In this document: piece by piece, positions 1 through 11,605 of the stretch
How positions within the stretch are numbered: the stretch's first letter is position 1
Layout of the letters: each line of letters begins with the position of its first letter
NCBI RefSeq assembly: GCF_021917145.1
Contig: NC_061081.1
Coordinates: 2,090,562-2,154,561 of the forward strand
Direction of reading: 5' to 3'
From: Hypomesus transpacificus
Lineage: Eukaryota > Chordata > Actinopteri > Osmeriformes > Osmeridae
DNA length: 64,000 bases
Program-made: the position numbers and the translations under genes
Notes under the pieces: model-generated
The model's input: only the letters and a program-made list of their open reading frames with translations
The model's database searches: none
Told to the model about the DNA's origin: nothing

Positions 1-109
1 TGGTATACATTACTGTGCAAAAGTCTAGGGGCACAATACAAATTGGAAAGAAAAACAAGAATGCTTGAAGAAATAATGACATTTATTAAAAAGACCAAAC
101 ACAAATCAG
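1..109. repeat. Partial copy of a Tc1-like non-autonomous element (copy 1)
   Basis: The first ~109 bases are nearly identical to 2018-2113, differing at only a few positions. Both copies contain the terminal-repeat-like string TACTGTGCAAAAGTCT, which resembles the ends of teleost Tc1-like elements. This copy is cut on the left by the window edge and lacks the right terminal repeat seen in copy 2. It lies in a wdr36 intron. Confidence 0.6.
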
Positions 110-194
110 CTTTAAGTTGAGGGAGTTGTTTCATGTTTAAAGGGTGTCTGCAATTCCTGTGTTTTTCGTTTGTTTCTCTGCTCTATTATTCCAG

Positions 195-3100
195 AGGAGT
201 ACTTGCAGATATCATTTGACAAGGCCTGCTTTGAGGTGTCAGCAGTCATGCACCCCAGCACCTACCTAAACAAGATCCTGTTTGGCTGCAGCCAAGGAGG
301 CCTTCAGCTCTGGAACATCAAATCAAAGTACTGGTTGTCCATGTTTAATTTCCCCATTTAACAACACAGTTTTTGTCCAAATAATCATCACTGCATGGTG
401 GTATTGTAGTTATGGTAATGATTGGAGGCCAAACAGAAAAGCTGTGTAGGAAACCTATTGTTTCTCTACCTTTTCTTCTTCTTCTTATGCATCATCTTCT
501 TCTCCCTTTGGAGTCTATGGCAGCTTCTAGAACCTTATGGTAAAAAGTTGTGAAATTCGGCACACTTACTGTGGACAGTCCCCAGATCCTGTTCACCAAG
601 TTGAATGTTTCCCATCGGAGCTCTCTCGTGGTAAACCTGTCCTGAGGATGTTCCAAATGTGTCATTTGACCTGCTTGGCTGCCTCATTGCTGTTTGAAGC
701 TATATCTGTGTGTATATCATCGTAAAAAATCACACAATGAACATCTACTTCCAGCTGAGACCCTGTAATAATCCTATAGATCTCTGTGGAGAAGATACAC
801 TTCTATGGAGGCCTGATTACTGATTCATTGTGACACGGCAAATGGAGTGTGTTGTCATCGGCTCTGCTTCCTGTGTTGCAGTAAGCTCCTGTACACGTTT
901 CCTGGGTGGGACTCGGCAGTCACCGTTCTACAGCAGGTGGGTTCTCTCAGCGCAGTCTCAAGAGTCAGAGGTACCCTCTGACGAAGTCTAATTGGCCATT
1001 TGCAATTCGCGGGTGGACGATTTTATAAAACTTCTTAACTATCTTAATCTTGACTACAACAAAGACGATGCAAATGCAGGGATGTCACTTCTAAGGTCGA
1101 TGCCGTATATGGTAAAGGTAAGGCTTCACCGTCACATCTAAGTCCATCTCTACCCATGAGACTCTTCAAATGAGTAAGGGTACAGAGACAGTGGCAGGTA
1201 GGTCATACTGGAAGGTATCCATTCATGTTGTGTCTGTAGACCTGTCAAAGATGTCATGTGAACGGGATAAAGGAACACAGCGATATATAGATTTTCTATC
1301 AGCTGGCACCCTCTGTCTCTCTCGCTCTCCCGCCACACCATATTTTCACTATTCCTATCCGCCCCCCAACCATCACTGTCTCCCCCCTAACCCTTCCTCT
1401 CTCCCTCCCCCTTGACCCTCCCCTCAGAGCCCGGCAGTAGATGTGGTCGGCGTGGGCCTCTCCTCCGGACAGATCGTCCTCCACAACATCAAGTTTGACG
1501 AGTCCCTGATGAAGTTCCAGCAGGACTGGGGCCCAGTCACAGCCATCTCTTTCAGAACAGGTGAGCCTCCTGCCCTCCCATGCTGCCTGGGTGCAGCGCA
1601 GACCTGAGGGGATGATGGACCGCTGACGGGAGAGCGTTTCACATGAACTGAGGCGTGAACGAGGGAATAATCGAGTCCTGCCGGAGTTGAGATTTCCGCT
1701 TCAATGACGTCAAATTCCTTGTTATTTCCCCATAACTCCGTTCCCACCTGGGTTGTCTTCCTGCGGTTCACCTGTACGCTTGCCTTCATCTGTAATCCTC
1801 TTCTATCCAAGATGGCCACCCTGTAATGGCGGCGGGGAGCCCAGTGGGGCACATCGGCCTGTGGGACCTGGAGGAGAAGAAGCTGGTGTGTCAGATGAGG
1901 GACGCCCACAGCACAGCCATCGCTGGGCTGACCTTCCTGCATGGCGAGCCCCTGTTGCTGACCAATGGGGCTGACAATGCCATAAGGGTTCGTTAGTGAA
2001 TATTAGATTATGCTAATGGTATACATTACTGTGCAAAAGTCTAGGGGCACAATACAAATTGGAAAGAAAAACAAGAACGCTTGAAGAAATAATGACATTT
2101 ATTAAAAATACCAAACTAAATTGTCTGCAAAAATGCACTTTTAGACTGCCACACAAGTATAAAAGATGTATTATTCATGTATTAAAGCTTGGGTGCCTAA
2201 GACTTCTGCACAGTACTGCACATGTTGATTTTAGAGCAGAAAGCGATTGGATGGAGGTGAGATCTAACTGCCAGCCTTTTTCCAAAGGTGTGGATCTTTG
2301 ACACGGCGGGAGGAGGAGGTCGGCTGCTCCGGAGTCGCTTGGGACACAGCGCCCCGCCCTCGAAGATCCGGCACTACGGACAGACAGGCCACCACATCCT
2401 CAGTGCAGGTAGGGAGGGCCGAATTCATGTAACCTCCAAAACTGGATCGGTTATTGAGATACACTTGAAAAGTAATTGAGGTGCATTTGATTCGGTTCAG
2501 TTATTCGAGCTCATGAGAGATGCATCAAAGTCTGACAATCTCAGAGTAGCCGTTTGAATCTGGGATCAGATTTCCACCTGCCCACACAATCCTTATTTAC
2601 ACTGAAACGAGCCACAGCATGAACCAGTGGAGACTGATGCGCCTGTTCTTGTCCTCAGGTCAGGATGGAACTTTACAGTCCTTCTCCACGGTCCATGAGA
2701 GATTCAACAAGAGCCTGGGCCAAGGTGAGATCCTTCCCCCACCCGAGCACCTATGTTTTATAACCATGGATAAACATTTTATCTAATTAACAATGTATTT
2801 GCATTCGAGAGACATGGTTTTCTTCATCATCCCAATCTGGACATCCAGGTTCCATCAACAAGAAGTCGTCCAAGAAGAAAGGTCTGAGGTACGATGAACT
2901 GAAGCTCCCTGCAATCACCGCCTTCGCCTCAGGTAAAGCCAGCAGCTGGCGCCAGCACCACGTTGAAGCGTTCGCATTCGCTCGTTTGATTGATGTGGAG
3001 ATTTATAGTGTTTTATGGGGATATTATAGCAAGAAAGTTCCCCCTAAAAAGTTGGGTAGAGGATGATGGTTGAGTGTGTTTGTTTCATATGAATGGATGA

Positions 3101-4147
3101 GGAACCCAGAGGTTGAGGTCAAAGTCATGTTTATTGTCTCACAGAGAAATCTGTCATGCAGCCAGACATGAAACAGACGCAACAAACCAAACATAAATGC
3201 ATATCATGTTTGGTCAGTATGTGTATGTGTGAGTAGTGTATGAGCGGTGGATTTCATGTTGGCGTTTGTAGAGAGCGCCCGTCAGAGCGACTGGGACGGC
3301 ATCGTGGCCTGCCATCAGGGCTACCTCGTCAGCACCACCTGGAACTACCACAAGTCGTCCATGGGGTCGCACAAGCTGGAGCCTGACCGCTTCAACAAGA
3401 ACCGTGCCCTCAGCGTCCACGCCACGGTGAGCAGCGTGGGCCCTACCTGGGCCTTTCCTCTTTACACTACATATAGTCATTTAGCAGACGCTCTTATCCA
3501 GAGCCACTTACAGTAAGTACAGGGACATTCCCCCCGAGGCAAGTAGGGGTGAAGTGCCTTGCCCAAGAACACATCATTTGGCACAGCCGGGAATCGAACT
3601 GGCAACCTTCAGATTACTAGCCCGATTCCCTAACCGCTCAGCCACCTGACTCCTGAATGTGGATGTTTGTGACCAGGGTTTCCCGTAGCACTTTGCAGCT
3701 AAGGTGGCAACACACGCCTGCCGCCTTAAATACTTTGTCAATAAATATATATGAGCGATATCTGCCGTGTAACTCGGTCCTGTTTTCTCCCTTTCATTCC
3801 AAACCGTGACCAACGCCAGTTTCAAAATAAATATGTTTATACAATCTTTAAATATGTGATATGCCTCCGAATCGTGTGATGCGTCCGAACAGAGTCACCT
3901 GGTGGTGGTTGAATGCAGGTCTGGACTGGGACTGAAAAATGGCCCGGCACTTTGAAACGCAGACCAGCCCACGGCCGTGTATTATTATTTATATATATAT
4001 ATATCGCTAAAAAAAGAAAATTGCATTATGCCTCGGTCGTTTGACCTGCCTGGTTGACTGTCATCAATCATCATTCGCCAAACATTCTTTATCGAGGGAG
4101 GATAGCCTGTAGCGATGCTAGAGTCTGTAGTCTATCGCACAAACAAG

Positions 4148-4199
<52 letters not shown>

Positions 4200-4575
4200 C
4201 TGACGGCAAACCCTACCACCTTAACTAACACATTTTCTGTGAGAAACCTTGGTGACTTATCAGGCACATGGAGTGTTCAGTAGAAACATGGAAATAAGAT
4301 ATACACAACCTGCATGCTTGCTCATAGATGCTGCTACGGTTTCCTGTTTAGCGGAACTCTCACTTTTTCTGATGAATTGTTGAAAGAAATATGTGGGATG
4401 TGTCCTGAATGAATGTGGATGTGTGAAAGCAGTACTTGTTTGCTGAGATCAAACTAGTACCATCTATAAAAAGCTGGATGCCAAAAATGTTACATAATCA
4501 CATTTACAAAAACAAATCTTACATTAATTCAATGTAATTGAGTAACTATATAAGCTATACATAAAATAAAATATT

Positions 4576-4622
<47 letters not shown>

Positions 4623-7600
4623 TGTATATACAGTGCCCTCCAAAAGTATTGGAACAGTGAGGCCAATTCCTTTATTTTTGCTGTAGACTGAAAACATTTG
4701 GGCTTGACATCAAACGATGAATGTGAAACCAGAGATCAACGTTTCAGCTTTTATTTCCAGGTATTTACATCAGGATCTGATGCACAAATTAGAAAATATC
4801 ACCTTTTTGTTCGAACCCACCCATTTGTCACGTGAGCAAAAGTATTGGAACATGTGACTGACAGGTGTGTTTTGTTGCCCAGGTGTGTCCTATTACATAC
4901 ATTATTCAATCAATAAATACCACTGAATGTCTACACTCAGGTTCAGATTGGGTAAGATAGGTTTTGTCTATGCAGACTGTATTCAGAGGTGAAAACAACA
5001 TGAAAACCAGAGCGCTGTCTTTGGGTGAAAAACAAGCAATTGTGAGTCTTAGAGAAGATGGAAAATCAATCAGAGCCATTGCAGAAACATTGACCATAGC
5101 CAGTACAACCATTTGGAATGTCCTGAAGAAGAAGAAAACTACTGGTGTACTAAGTAACAGACGTCGAACAGGTAGACCAAGGAAAACATCAGCAGTTGAT
5201 GACAGAAACATTGTGAGAGCTGTAAAGAAAGACCCTAAAACAACTGTTAGTGAGATCAGCAACAACCTCCAGATGGCAGGAGTGAAGGTATCACTATCTA
5301 CTGTTCGCAGAAGACTTCATGAACAAAAGTACAAGGGCTACACCAGAAGATGCAAACCACTCATTAGCAAGAAGAATAGGAAGGCCAGGCTGGAATTTGC
5401 CAAAAAGTACAGAGATGAACCTCAAAAATTCTGGGACAAAGTTTTATGGACTGATGAGACAAAGATTAACTTTTACCAAAGTGATGGAAAGGCTAAAGTT
5501 TGGAGAAAGAAAGGAACTGCTCATGATCCCAAACACACAAGCTCATCTGTGAAACACGGTGGAGGTAATGTCATGGCTTGGGCTTGCATGGCTTCTTCTG
5601 GGACGGGCTCATTAATCTTCATTGAGGATGTAACACATGATGGCAGCAGCAAAATGAACTCGGAAGTCTACAGAAACATTTTGTCTGCCAATTTAAGGAA
5701 AGATGCAACCAAACTGATTGGCAGAGCCTTCATCATGCAGCAAGATAACGACCCAAAACACACTGCCAAAACAACAAAGGAGTTCATCAGGGGCAAGAAA
5801 TGGAAGGTATTAGACTGGCCAAGTCAATCTCCAGACTTAAACCCTATAGAGCATGCATTTTACCTGCTTAAGAGGAGACTGAAGGGAGGAACCCCACAAA
5901 ACAAACAACAACTGAAAGAGGCTGCAGTGAAAGCCTGGGAAAGCATCAAAAAGGAAGAATGCAAAAGTTTGGTGACGTCAATGGGTCACAGACTTGCTGC
6001 AGTTATTGAAAGCAAAGGATTTGCAACTAAATATTAAGTCTTATTCACTTAAATATGTTTTAAGTATATCTGTTCCAATACTTTTGATCACATGACAAAT
6101 GGGTGGATTCAAACAAAATGTGATATTTTCTTAGTTGTGCATCAGATCCTGATGTAAATACCTGGAAATAAAAGCTGAAACGTTGATCTCTGGTCTCACG
6201 TTCATTATTTGATGTCAAGCCCAAATGTTTTCAGTCTACAGCAAAAATAAAGGAATTCGCCTCACTGTTCCAATACTTTTGGAGGGCACTGTATAATCAA
6301 ACTTGTATTTTATTTTATATAATACTCTCATGAAGGGATAAATAACTTAAACTTGCATCTTTGACCAAATTATCATTTTGAAATCATTATTTGTCGTTGA
6401 ACCATGAATGCTAATCCGTTCTGATGTAACCCGCTCAATCAGACTTCCACCGTGCTCACTGATGCTTGATGTAACCCGCTCAATCAGACTTCCACCGTGC
6501 TCACTGATGCTTGATGTAACCCGCTCAATCAGACTTCCACCGTGCTCACTGATGCTTGATGTAACCCGCTCAATCAGACTTCCACCGTGCTCACTGATGC
6601 TTGATGTAACCCGCTCAATCAGACTTCCACCGTGCTCACTGATGCTTGATGTAACCCGCTCAATCAGACTTCCACCGTGCTCACTGATGCTTGATGTAAC
6701 CCGCTCAATCAGACTTCCACCGTGCTCACTGATGCTCTTTGTCCCTGCAGGCTGTGGACATCACGTCGTGTGGTAACTTTGCGGTGGTGGGCCTGTCCTC
6801 TGGCCATGTGGATGTCTACAACATGCAGTCAGGGCTCCACAGGGGACACTATGGAGAGGAGAAGGGTAAACACACTGTCTCTTTCTACATCTTTCACTGG
6901 CTTTTTCCCATGACTTACTGACATCATTATCACACCGTCTTGCTTTCTCGTCATCCGCCAATGAACTCACTTATCCACTCATCCATGTTCAAATGATGAA
7001 CTCACTCACACACCCACTGACCTCTCGCAACCATGACAATTGAACCCAGCACAAGTATACTGATTCATCCCATCTCTGCCCCCCCCACCCCCCAGCCCAT
7101 GATGGACCGGTGCGAGGTGTGTGTGTGGACGGACTCAACCAGCTGACAGTCAGTGTCGGCGCAGACCGACTCATCAAGATCTGGAAGTTTAAGTCTAAGA
7201 AGCTGGTCCACTGCATGAGCCTGTCATCCTCGCCCGCAACCATAGATCTACACAGAGACAGGTATGAAGTTAGCATAGCTAAGAAACTAGCATCACAACC
7301 AAGGAACAAACAAGCATGGGTAAGGAATTAGCATGGCTACCTGCTTAGCCCAAACAGGCAAGGAATGAGCACTGGTCTCACCGCAGTGAGATCACGAATA
7401 AGAAACTAGCATCATGGCTGAGGAATTAGGGATTTAACAATGAGGCATAGGAAGTTACATTGCTAATGATCATTGCTACATAACATGGCTTACTAGCTAC
7501 AGGTAAGAGACTGTAAGGCTTGCTACATAGCCACGGCAAAGCCACGGCAAAAAAAAACAAGACTAAATATTGTATTTCTCTGACTCCTGGACCAGCGGTA

Positions 7601-10600
7601 TGCTAGCCATCGCTCTAGATGACTTCACACTCAACGTCCTGGACATGGAGACCCAAAGGATAGTCAGGAAGTTCTCTGGCCATCGAGGACAAGTCAACGA
7701 CATGGTGAGGGGGGCCCACAGGATGTACAGGCCGTGTGCTCTCGCCATTCCTCAATGTGATTTGGGAAATGGTCCTTCTGATTCCTAATAGGCTTGTCTG
7801 TGTGTGTCTCCCAGGCCTTTAGCCCAGATGGACGCTGGCTGTTCTCAGCAGCCATGGACTGTACCATTAGGACCTGGGACCTCCCCTCAGGCTGGTAAGA
7901 TGGACTACTCTGGTTTTTTTTCGAAATGTGCTTTCCCTCTTCCACTATCTCCATATCAGTGTAAGTCTCTCCACCCACTACAACATTGAGATGGAGAAGA
8001 TGACCTTTCCCCCAAGAGCAGTGATGGGGAACTTGTCGACTGAAATCAAAACCTAAAGTTGGTCAGCTCCTGTAATCGGATCTCTGTCGGGCTGTTGCCA
8101 GGCGGAATCCCCCTCCCTGACCATAGAACTTTGACTCTGTTATCTCTCCTGATCTCTCTCTTTCCTCATAGTTGTATCCGTACTCCCCCTTTCCTTCCTT
8201 TCTTCTCTTATTTGTGTTATTCTTCTCTCTTATTTTATTGATCTTATTTATGCCCCTACCTCCCTCATCACCTACACACTTATGCTGGCTTTCATGTTTT
8301 TCTTTTCGTTTTTGTCTTTTTTTTGTTGGCCTCTCCCTTCATGTCTCACCACCTTCCCCCTCTACTTGGCTATTCAAGCAGGCTTTTAGTTAGTCAACGT
8401 GTTTTTATGGTTGTTTGTCATGTTTTTCTATTTTAAACGCATCTTAATGTGTGGTGTTGTATTGCATTTTGTTGTGAAGCACTTTGGGATTTTGATCTGA
8501 GAGAGGTGTTATGTAAATCCATTTGACTGACTTCCCGTCCTCCTCCTCCTCTTCTGTAGCCTGGTGGACTGTTTCTTGGTAGACTCTGCAGCGGTCAGCC
8601 TCACCATGTCACCCACGGGGGACTTTCTGGCCTCGTCACATGTGGACAACCTTGGGATATACCTGTGGTGAGACGCATGACCACATCAAGGAGACCGAGC
8701 TGGCTTTTCTCTGTGGCCTCATTCATATCCGTCTGTGTGTGAGAATGAGTCGGCAACTGTTCATTCATCTGTTCTCGCTGATCGTTAGTAGACAAAACGG
8801 TGTGGGGACTCGACGCATTGAGCCTTCATCTTGATAAGAATCGTTGGAGTAAAAAGAAAACAACTGAAAGATGACTCGTACATTTATGTCCTCTTCTGTG
8901 GCTTAGGTCCAACAACACGTTGTGCAGCCTGGTGTCGCTGCGCCCCCTACCTACAGATTATCAACCTACAGTCGTCATGCTGCCAGGAACCTGCCCCAGC
9001 CAAGGTACCACCACTGAGTCTCTCTTCCACACACCTCCCTAATGCAGGGGGAGAGAGCCCCCGCACCATCTGCTCTAGAACCACCAGCAGCTGCTTGGTG
9101 GTGTGTCAGAGTCCAGTCCTACTGTTAAGTAAACACATGTCTGCTGTGTGTATACTGTTTGATACACACGTGATATGTGTTGCCGTGTGTGCTATAGCAC
9201 CTTGCGTGTCAGTCTTTAAGTATTTACCCGAGGAATTTGGATGTTGTGCCGTTGTCAGCATAATCACCCTACAGACTTTCTCGTCTGAATCAGTGATGGT
9301 CTGAAATGCAGCACCATCTCCCTCTTCCCATGACCACGCAGTCTGAACAGGAAACCTGCTTTGGACACACAGCAAGGACAGATTGTCTGTTCTGTACAAA
9401 AAGAAGGGAGATAAGCCTAATAACACAGCCGTCGTATTTTGGTCCGTCAAGGTCTTAGGATGTGACTCAATACTGGGGAAGACCTTGGAGTGGAAAACGA
9501 TAGACTTTAGACAGGAGCACGATTCCTCTGGGTTTTTCAACAACCCAATATTCTTTTTTCATTGAAGACATTTCTTGCATGACAGTATGTGAAGGTAATG
9601 GAGGTGCCTTTGATTTGACCTCCTCAGATGATGAGGCAGAGGAACAAGAGACGGGCAGCTCCGAAATGATCGAGTACGTCTCTCCCGCTCAGCTGGACGA
9701 GCAGCTGGTCACCCTGTCTCTGCTGCCCGACTCCCGCTGGAAGAACCTGCTTCACCTGGATGTCATCAAGGTAGGTACCTGGAGAACCCCGGAGAACTGG
9801 GGGTGCGATAGGCAACACACTGCATCTAGGCTCAAAGCTGTCCCTTAGTTGTGCTGCGTACAATTTGTTTCCATGCTGCTGAGTAGAAATACATGATGCA
9901 GAAGAAAACAAAAGCGAAAGCAAACATGTATTTGTCAGGATTAAGAATGTGAAGGAAAGATCTAGGCCTATTTACAACCAAGCCATCGTCGATCGCTGTG
10001 TCATCGTCATCCCTGCACTGGTTTGGTGTTTCCCCAGAGACGGAACAAGCCCAAGGAGCCTCCTAAAGTACCCCAGGCTGCTCCATTCTTCATCCCCACC
10101 ATCCCAGGGCTGGTGGCCCAGTTTGCTCTTCCAGACGGCTCGAACCAGAACCAGCAGGTCAGACATAACTGATGATGTTGTAGTTGTGGTGGTAGTATTG
10201 ATTATTATGGTGGTGATGATATTGGTGGCGAGTGACGATGATGATGATAATGATGAAGCTGAAACAGTAGTGAATGCTACTCCCACGTCAGAACAAAAAA
10301 TGATCTCATCTAGCAAGAAACTGATGCTTTGTTTCGGTGTCTCCGCGCCCGCAGACTAAAGTGGTTAATTTCGGAGTGTTGGCTCAGAAGTCCCGATTCT
10401 ACCTTCAACTAGAGTCTGCTGTGGTCAGCAACAACTGTGAGTCTCTCTGTCAGCAAGCACAGGGACCCCATCTCATGTCTGCGTCAAAACACGGTGTTGC
10501 GTAGCTTCTAAAATAAAGAACTAGGTCTCTCATACCCTTCGTCCCCCCCCCCCTCCATCATCTTTCTCCACCCCCCCACCTTTCTCACCCCCCCCCCCAC

Positions 10601-11605
10601 CTTCATCATACCGTCCCTCCCTCCCTCTCCTTCCCCCAGATGAGGCCCCCATCAGCCTGCTGAAGGAGATGGGCCCCTCAGGGATTGACACAGAGTTCCG
10701 GGGCCTGGGCCCAGACATGGGCGGGGACGTGTCCGTCCTCCGGGGCTTCCTGGGGATGGTGGCCAGCATGCTGGACTCCCACAGGGACTTTGACCTGGCC
10801 CAGGCCTACCTGGCACTCTTCCTCAAGGTACAGGATCACATGGGTTATGCATGTGCTCATAAAAATACAATAAAACGATGTTTGGGTTTGAAAACGTATC
10901 TAAAAATAGATCTAGTGTGTGTGTGTGTGTGTGTGTGCTAGTTATGAACCCATGGGTTTCAGTGACCCTAATATAATTGGGACAAATGGAAAAAAAAACT
11001 TGATTTGCCAAAGCAAATCTGATGCTGAAACAACAAAATGATAGGCTTGTCTGTTGTGGAGGTTAATATAGATAGTTCACTTGTACTTATTACGACCAGC
11101 AGGTGGAGTCCCAACTGTATGGCTGAGAATGTTTATCAATGATGCTGTGGAACTGAACATGGAAAAAAGAGAGAGGGAGGGAGGAACCGTTTAACAGATG
11201 AAATACGACAACAAAAGAGCAGATCTCAAGGCTATCTGTAAATCAGTAAAGTGATCCTATTATACAGAAATGTAATACTTAAGTCAAAATACTTTGAATA
11301 ACCCAAGCATAATCTAGCACTACGTTTTGCTGGTCTGTGTATGAAAATGTGTCATTATATGTCCCACCCTGTGACCGAGCTTCTTTCAATGTCCCCTGTC
11401 ATGTGACTTGTGTGTATGAGTCTGCCGTTGACCTGTACGGTGCATGTCTCTCCAGCTCCATCTCCGGGTTCTCTCCCAGAACCAGGAGCTGACGGAGGAG
11501 GCCTCCAGGGTGTCTGCCAAACTGGAGGAGACCTGGACCTCCATGCAGACCCTCTTCAACCAGAGTCTCTGTCTGCTAGCCTACACCAAGAGTGCCCTGC
11601 TCTGA
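195..11605 (+). CDS. wdr36: WD repeat-containing protein 36 (UTP21 homologue), 3' part, 19 exons
   Basis: WDR36 is the animal Utp21, a nucleolar beta-propeller protein of the small-subunit processome needed for 18S rRNA maturation. Coding exons read from splice sites and phase: 195-327, 882-936, 1428-1560, 1812-1987, 2288-2408, 2659-2724, 2849-2932, 3272-3426, 6751-6865, 7096-7261, 7596-7704, 7815-7894, 8560-8667, 8907-9004, 9628-9770, 10038-10157, 10355-10436, 10640-10827, 11456-11605 (TGA). They give about 759 residues; the 5' exons lie left of the window. WD-type strands are visible (LWNIKS, HIGLWDLEEKK, VWIFDT, LIKIWKFKSKK, TIRTWDL), then the Utp21 C-terminal region from about 8907 (SLRPLPTDYQPTVVMLPGTC), an acidic stretch (DDEAEEQE) and the end TKSALL. 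The donor of the fourth exon is GTTCGT, a weak form, about 30 bp before a transposon fragment. The intron 3427-6750 is enlarged by mobile DNA. The next gene, camk4, has the same order and orientation as in human. Confidence 0.95.
2018..2220. mobile_element. Small non-autonomous Tc1-like element (copy 2) with inverted ends
   Basis: The left end contains TACTGTGCAAAAGTCT and the right end contains AGACTTCTGCACAGTA, which is its near-perfect inverse complement. The ends lie about 200 bp apart and no open frame lies between them. This fits a MITE derived from a Tc1-type transposon. The left half matches the fragment at 1-109. It sits in a wdr36 intron about 30 bp after an exon end. Confidence 0.65.
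3468..3652 (-). mobile_element. tRNA-derived SINE with LINE-type 3' tail
   Basis: On the minus strand the element starts near 3652 with a tRNA-like head. An A-box-like region (TGGCTGAGCGGTTAGGG, 3644-3628) is followed by a B-box-like region (GGTTGCCAGTTCGATTCCC, about 3607-3589). A conserved middle (CTTGGGCAAGGCACTTCACC) follows, then a tail TCTGGATAAGAGCGTCTGCT that many teleost SINEs share with L2-type LINEs. It begins about 40 bp after a wdr36 exon donor. The family name cannot be fixed without a repeat library. Confidence 0.8.
4147..4196. repeat. Poly-C run of about 50 bases
   Basis: An uninterrupted C homopolymer in a wdr36 intron. Runs of this length are rare and are often length errors in assemblies. 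If real, the minus strand would be a G-run able to form quadruplexes. Confidence 0.9.
4631..6291 (+). mobile_element. Complete Tc1/mariner-type transposon (IR/DR class) flanked by TA
   Basis: The element is 1661 bp, flanked on both sides by TA (4629-4630 and 6292-6293), the expected target duplication. Its termini are near-perfect inverted repeats of about 220 bp (4631-4852 and 6071-6291), starting CAGTGCCCTCCAAAAGTATT. Each arm contains the string CAAAAGTATTGGAACA (or a close variant) at both its outer and inner end, the IR/DR arrangement of Sleeping Beauty-like elements. The two arms differ at only a handful of positions, which suggests a recent insertion. It lies in a wdr36 intron in the sense orientation and carries one transposase gene. 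Confidence 0.95.
5000..6037 (+). CDS. Tc1-like transposase, apparently intact, 345 aa
   Basis: A DDE-type transposase that would cut and paste the surrounding element at TA dinucleotides. I chose the ATG at 5000 because it gives the usual Tc1 length of about 345 residues; an in-frame ATG at 4970 would add ten. Visible parts are an N-terminal paired-like helix-turn-helix DNA-binding region with an RRTGRPRK (GRPR-type) linker, then the catalytic domain. Its likely triad is the Asp of LWTDETKINF, the Asp of QQDNDPKHTA and the Glu of SPDLNPIEH, a DD34E-like spacing. No stop or frameshift interrupts the frame, and the glycine-rich box (KHGGGNVMAWAC) is present. Activity is an inference from intactness only. 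Confidence 0.93.
   Translation: MKTRALSLGEKQAIVSLREDGKSIRAIAETLTIASTTIWNVLKKKKTTGVLSNRRRTGRPRKTSAVDDRNIVRAVKKDPKTTVSEISNNLQMAGVKVSLSTVRRRLHEQKYKGYTRRCKPLISKKNRKARLEFAKKYRDEPQKFWDKVLWTDETKINFYQSDGKAKVWRKKGTAHDPKHTSSSVKHGGGNVMAWACMASSGTGSLIFIEDVTHDGSSKMNSEVYRNILSANLRKDATKLIGRAFIMQQDNDPKHTAKTTKEFIRGKKWKVLDWPSQSPDLNPIEHAFYLLKRRLKGGTPQNKQQLKEAAVKAWESIKKEECKSLVTSMGHRLAAVIESKGFATKY
6408..6738 (+). repeat. 45-bp minisatellite (about 7 copies) abutting a wdr36 exon
   Basis: The unit is 45 bp, beginning GATGTAACCCGCTCAATCAG and ending near CACTGATGCTT, repeated about seven times with almost no divergence. The last copy runs straight into the intron end (CTCTTTGTCCCTGCAG) at 6735-6750, so the array ends less than 20 bp before the exon at 6751. 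Because 45 is divisible by three, the array is stop-free and looks like a protein repeat, but it is intronic. Confidence 0.92.
8440..8530 (+). repeat. Possible LINE/SINE 3'-tail remnant
   Basis: The stretch containing GAAGCACTTTGGGATTTTGA and GGTGTTATGTAAATCC resembles the 3' tails of fish L2-like LINEs and their SINEs (the AAGCACTTTG...CTATATAAAT type). It is degraded, and it sits in the wdr36 intron just before the exon at 8560. Confidence 0.4.

Noticed and set aside
6408-6738. Direct repeats resembling a CRISPR array
   Set aside because: Units are contiguous without unique spacers, in a vertebrate intron; it is a minisatellite.
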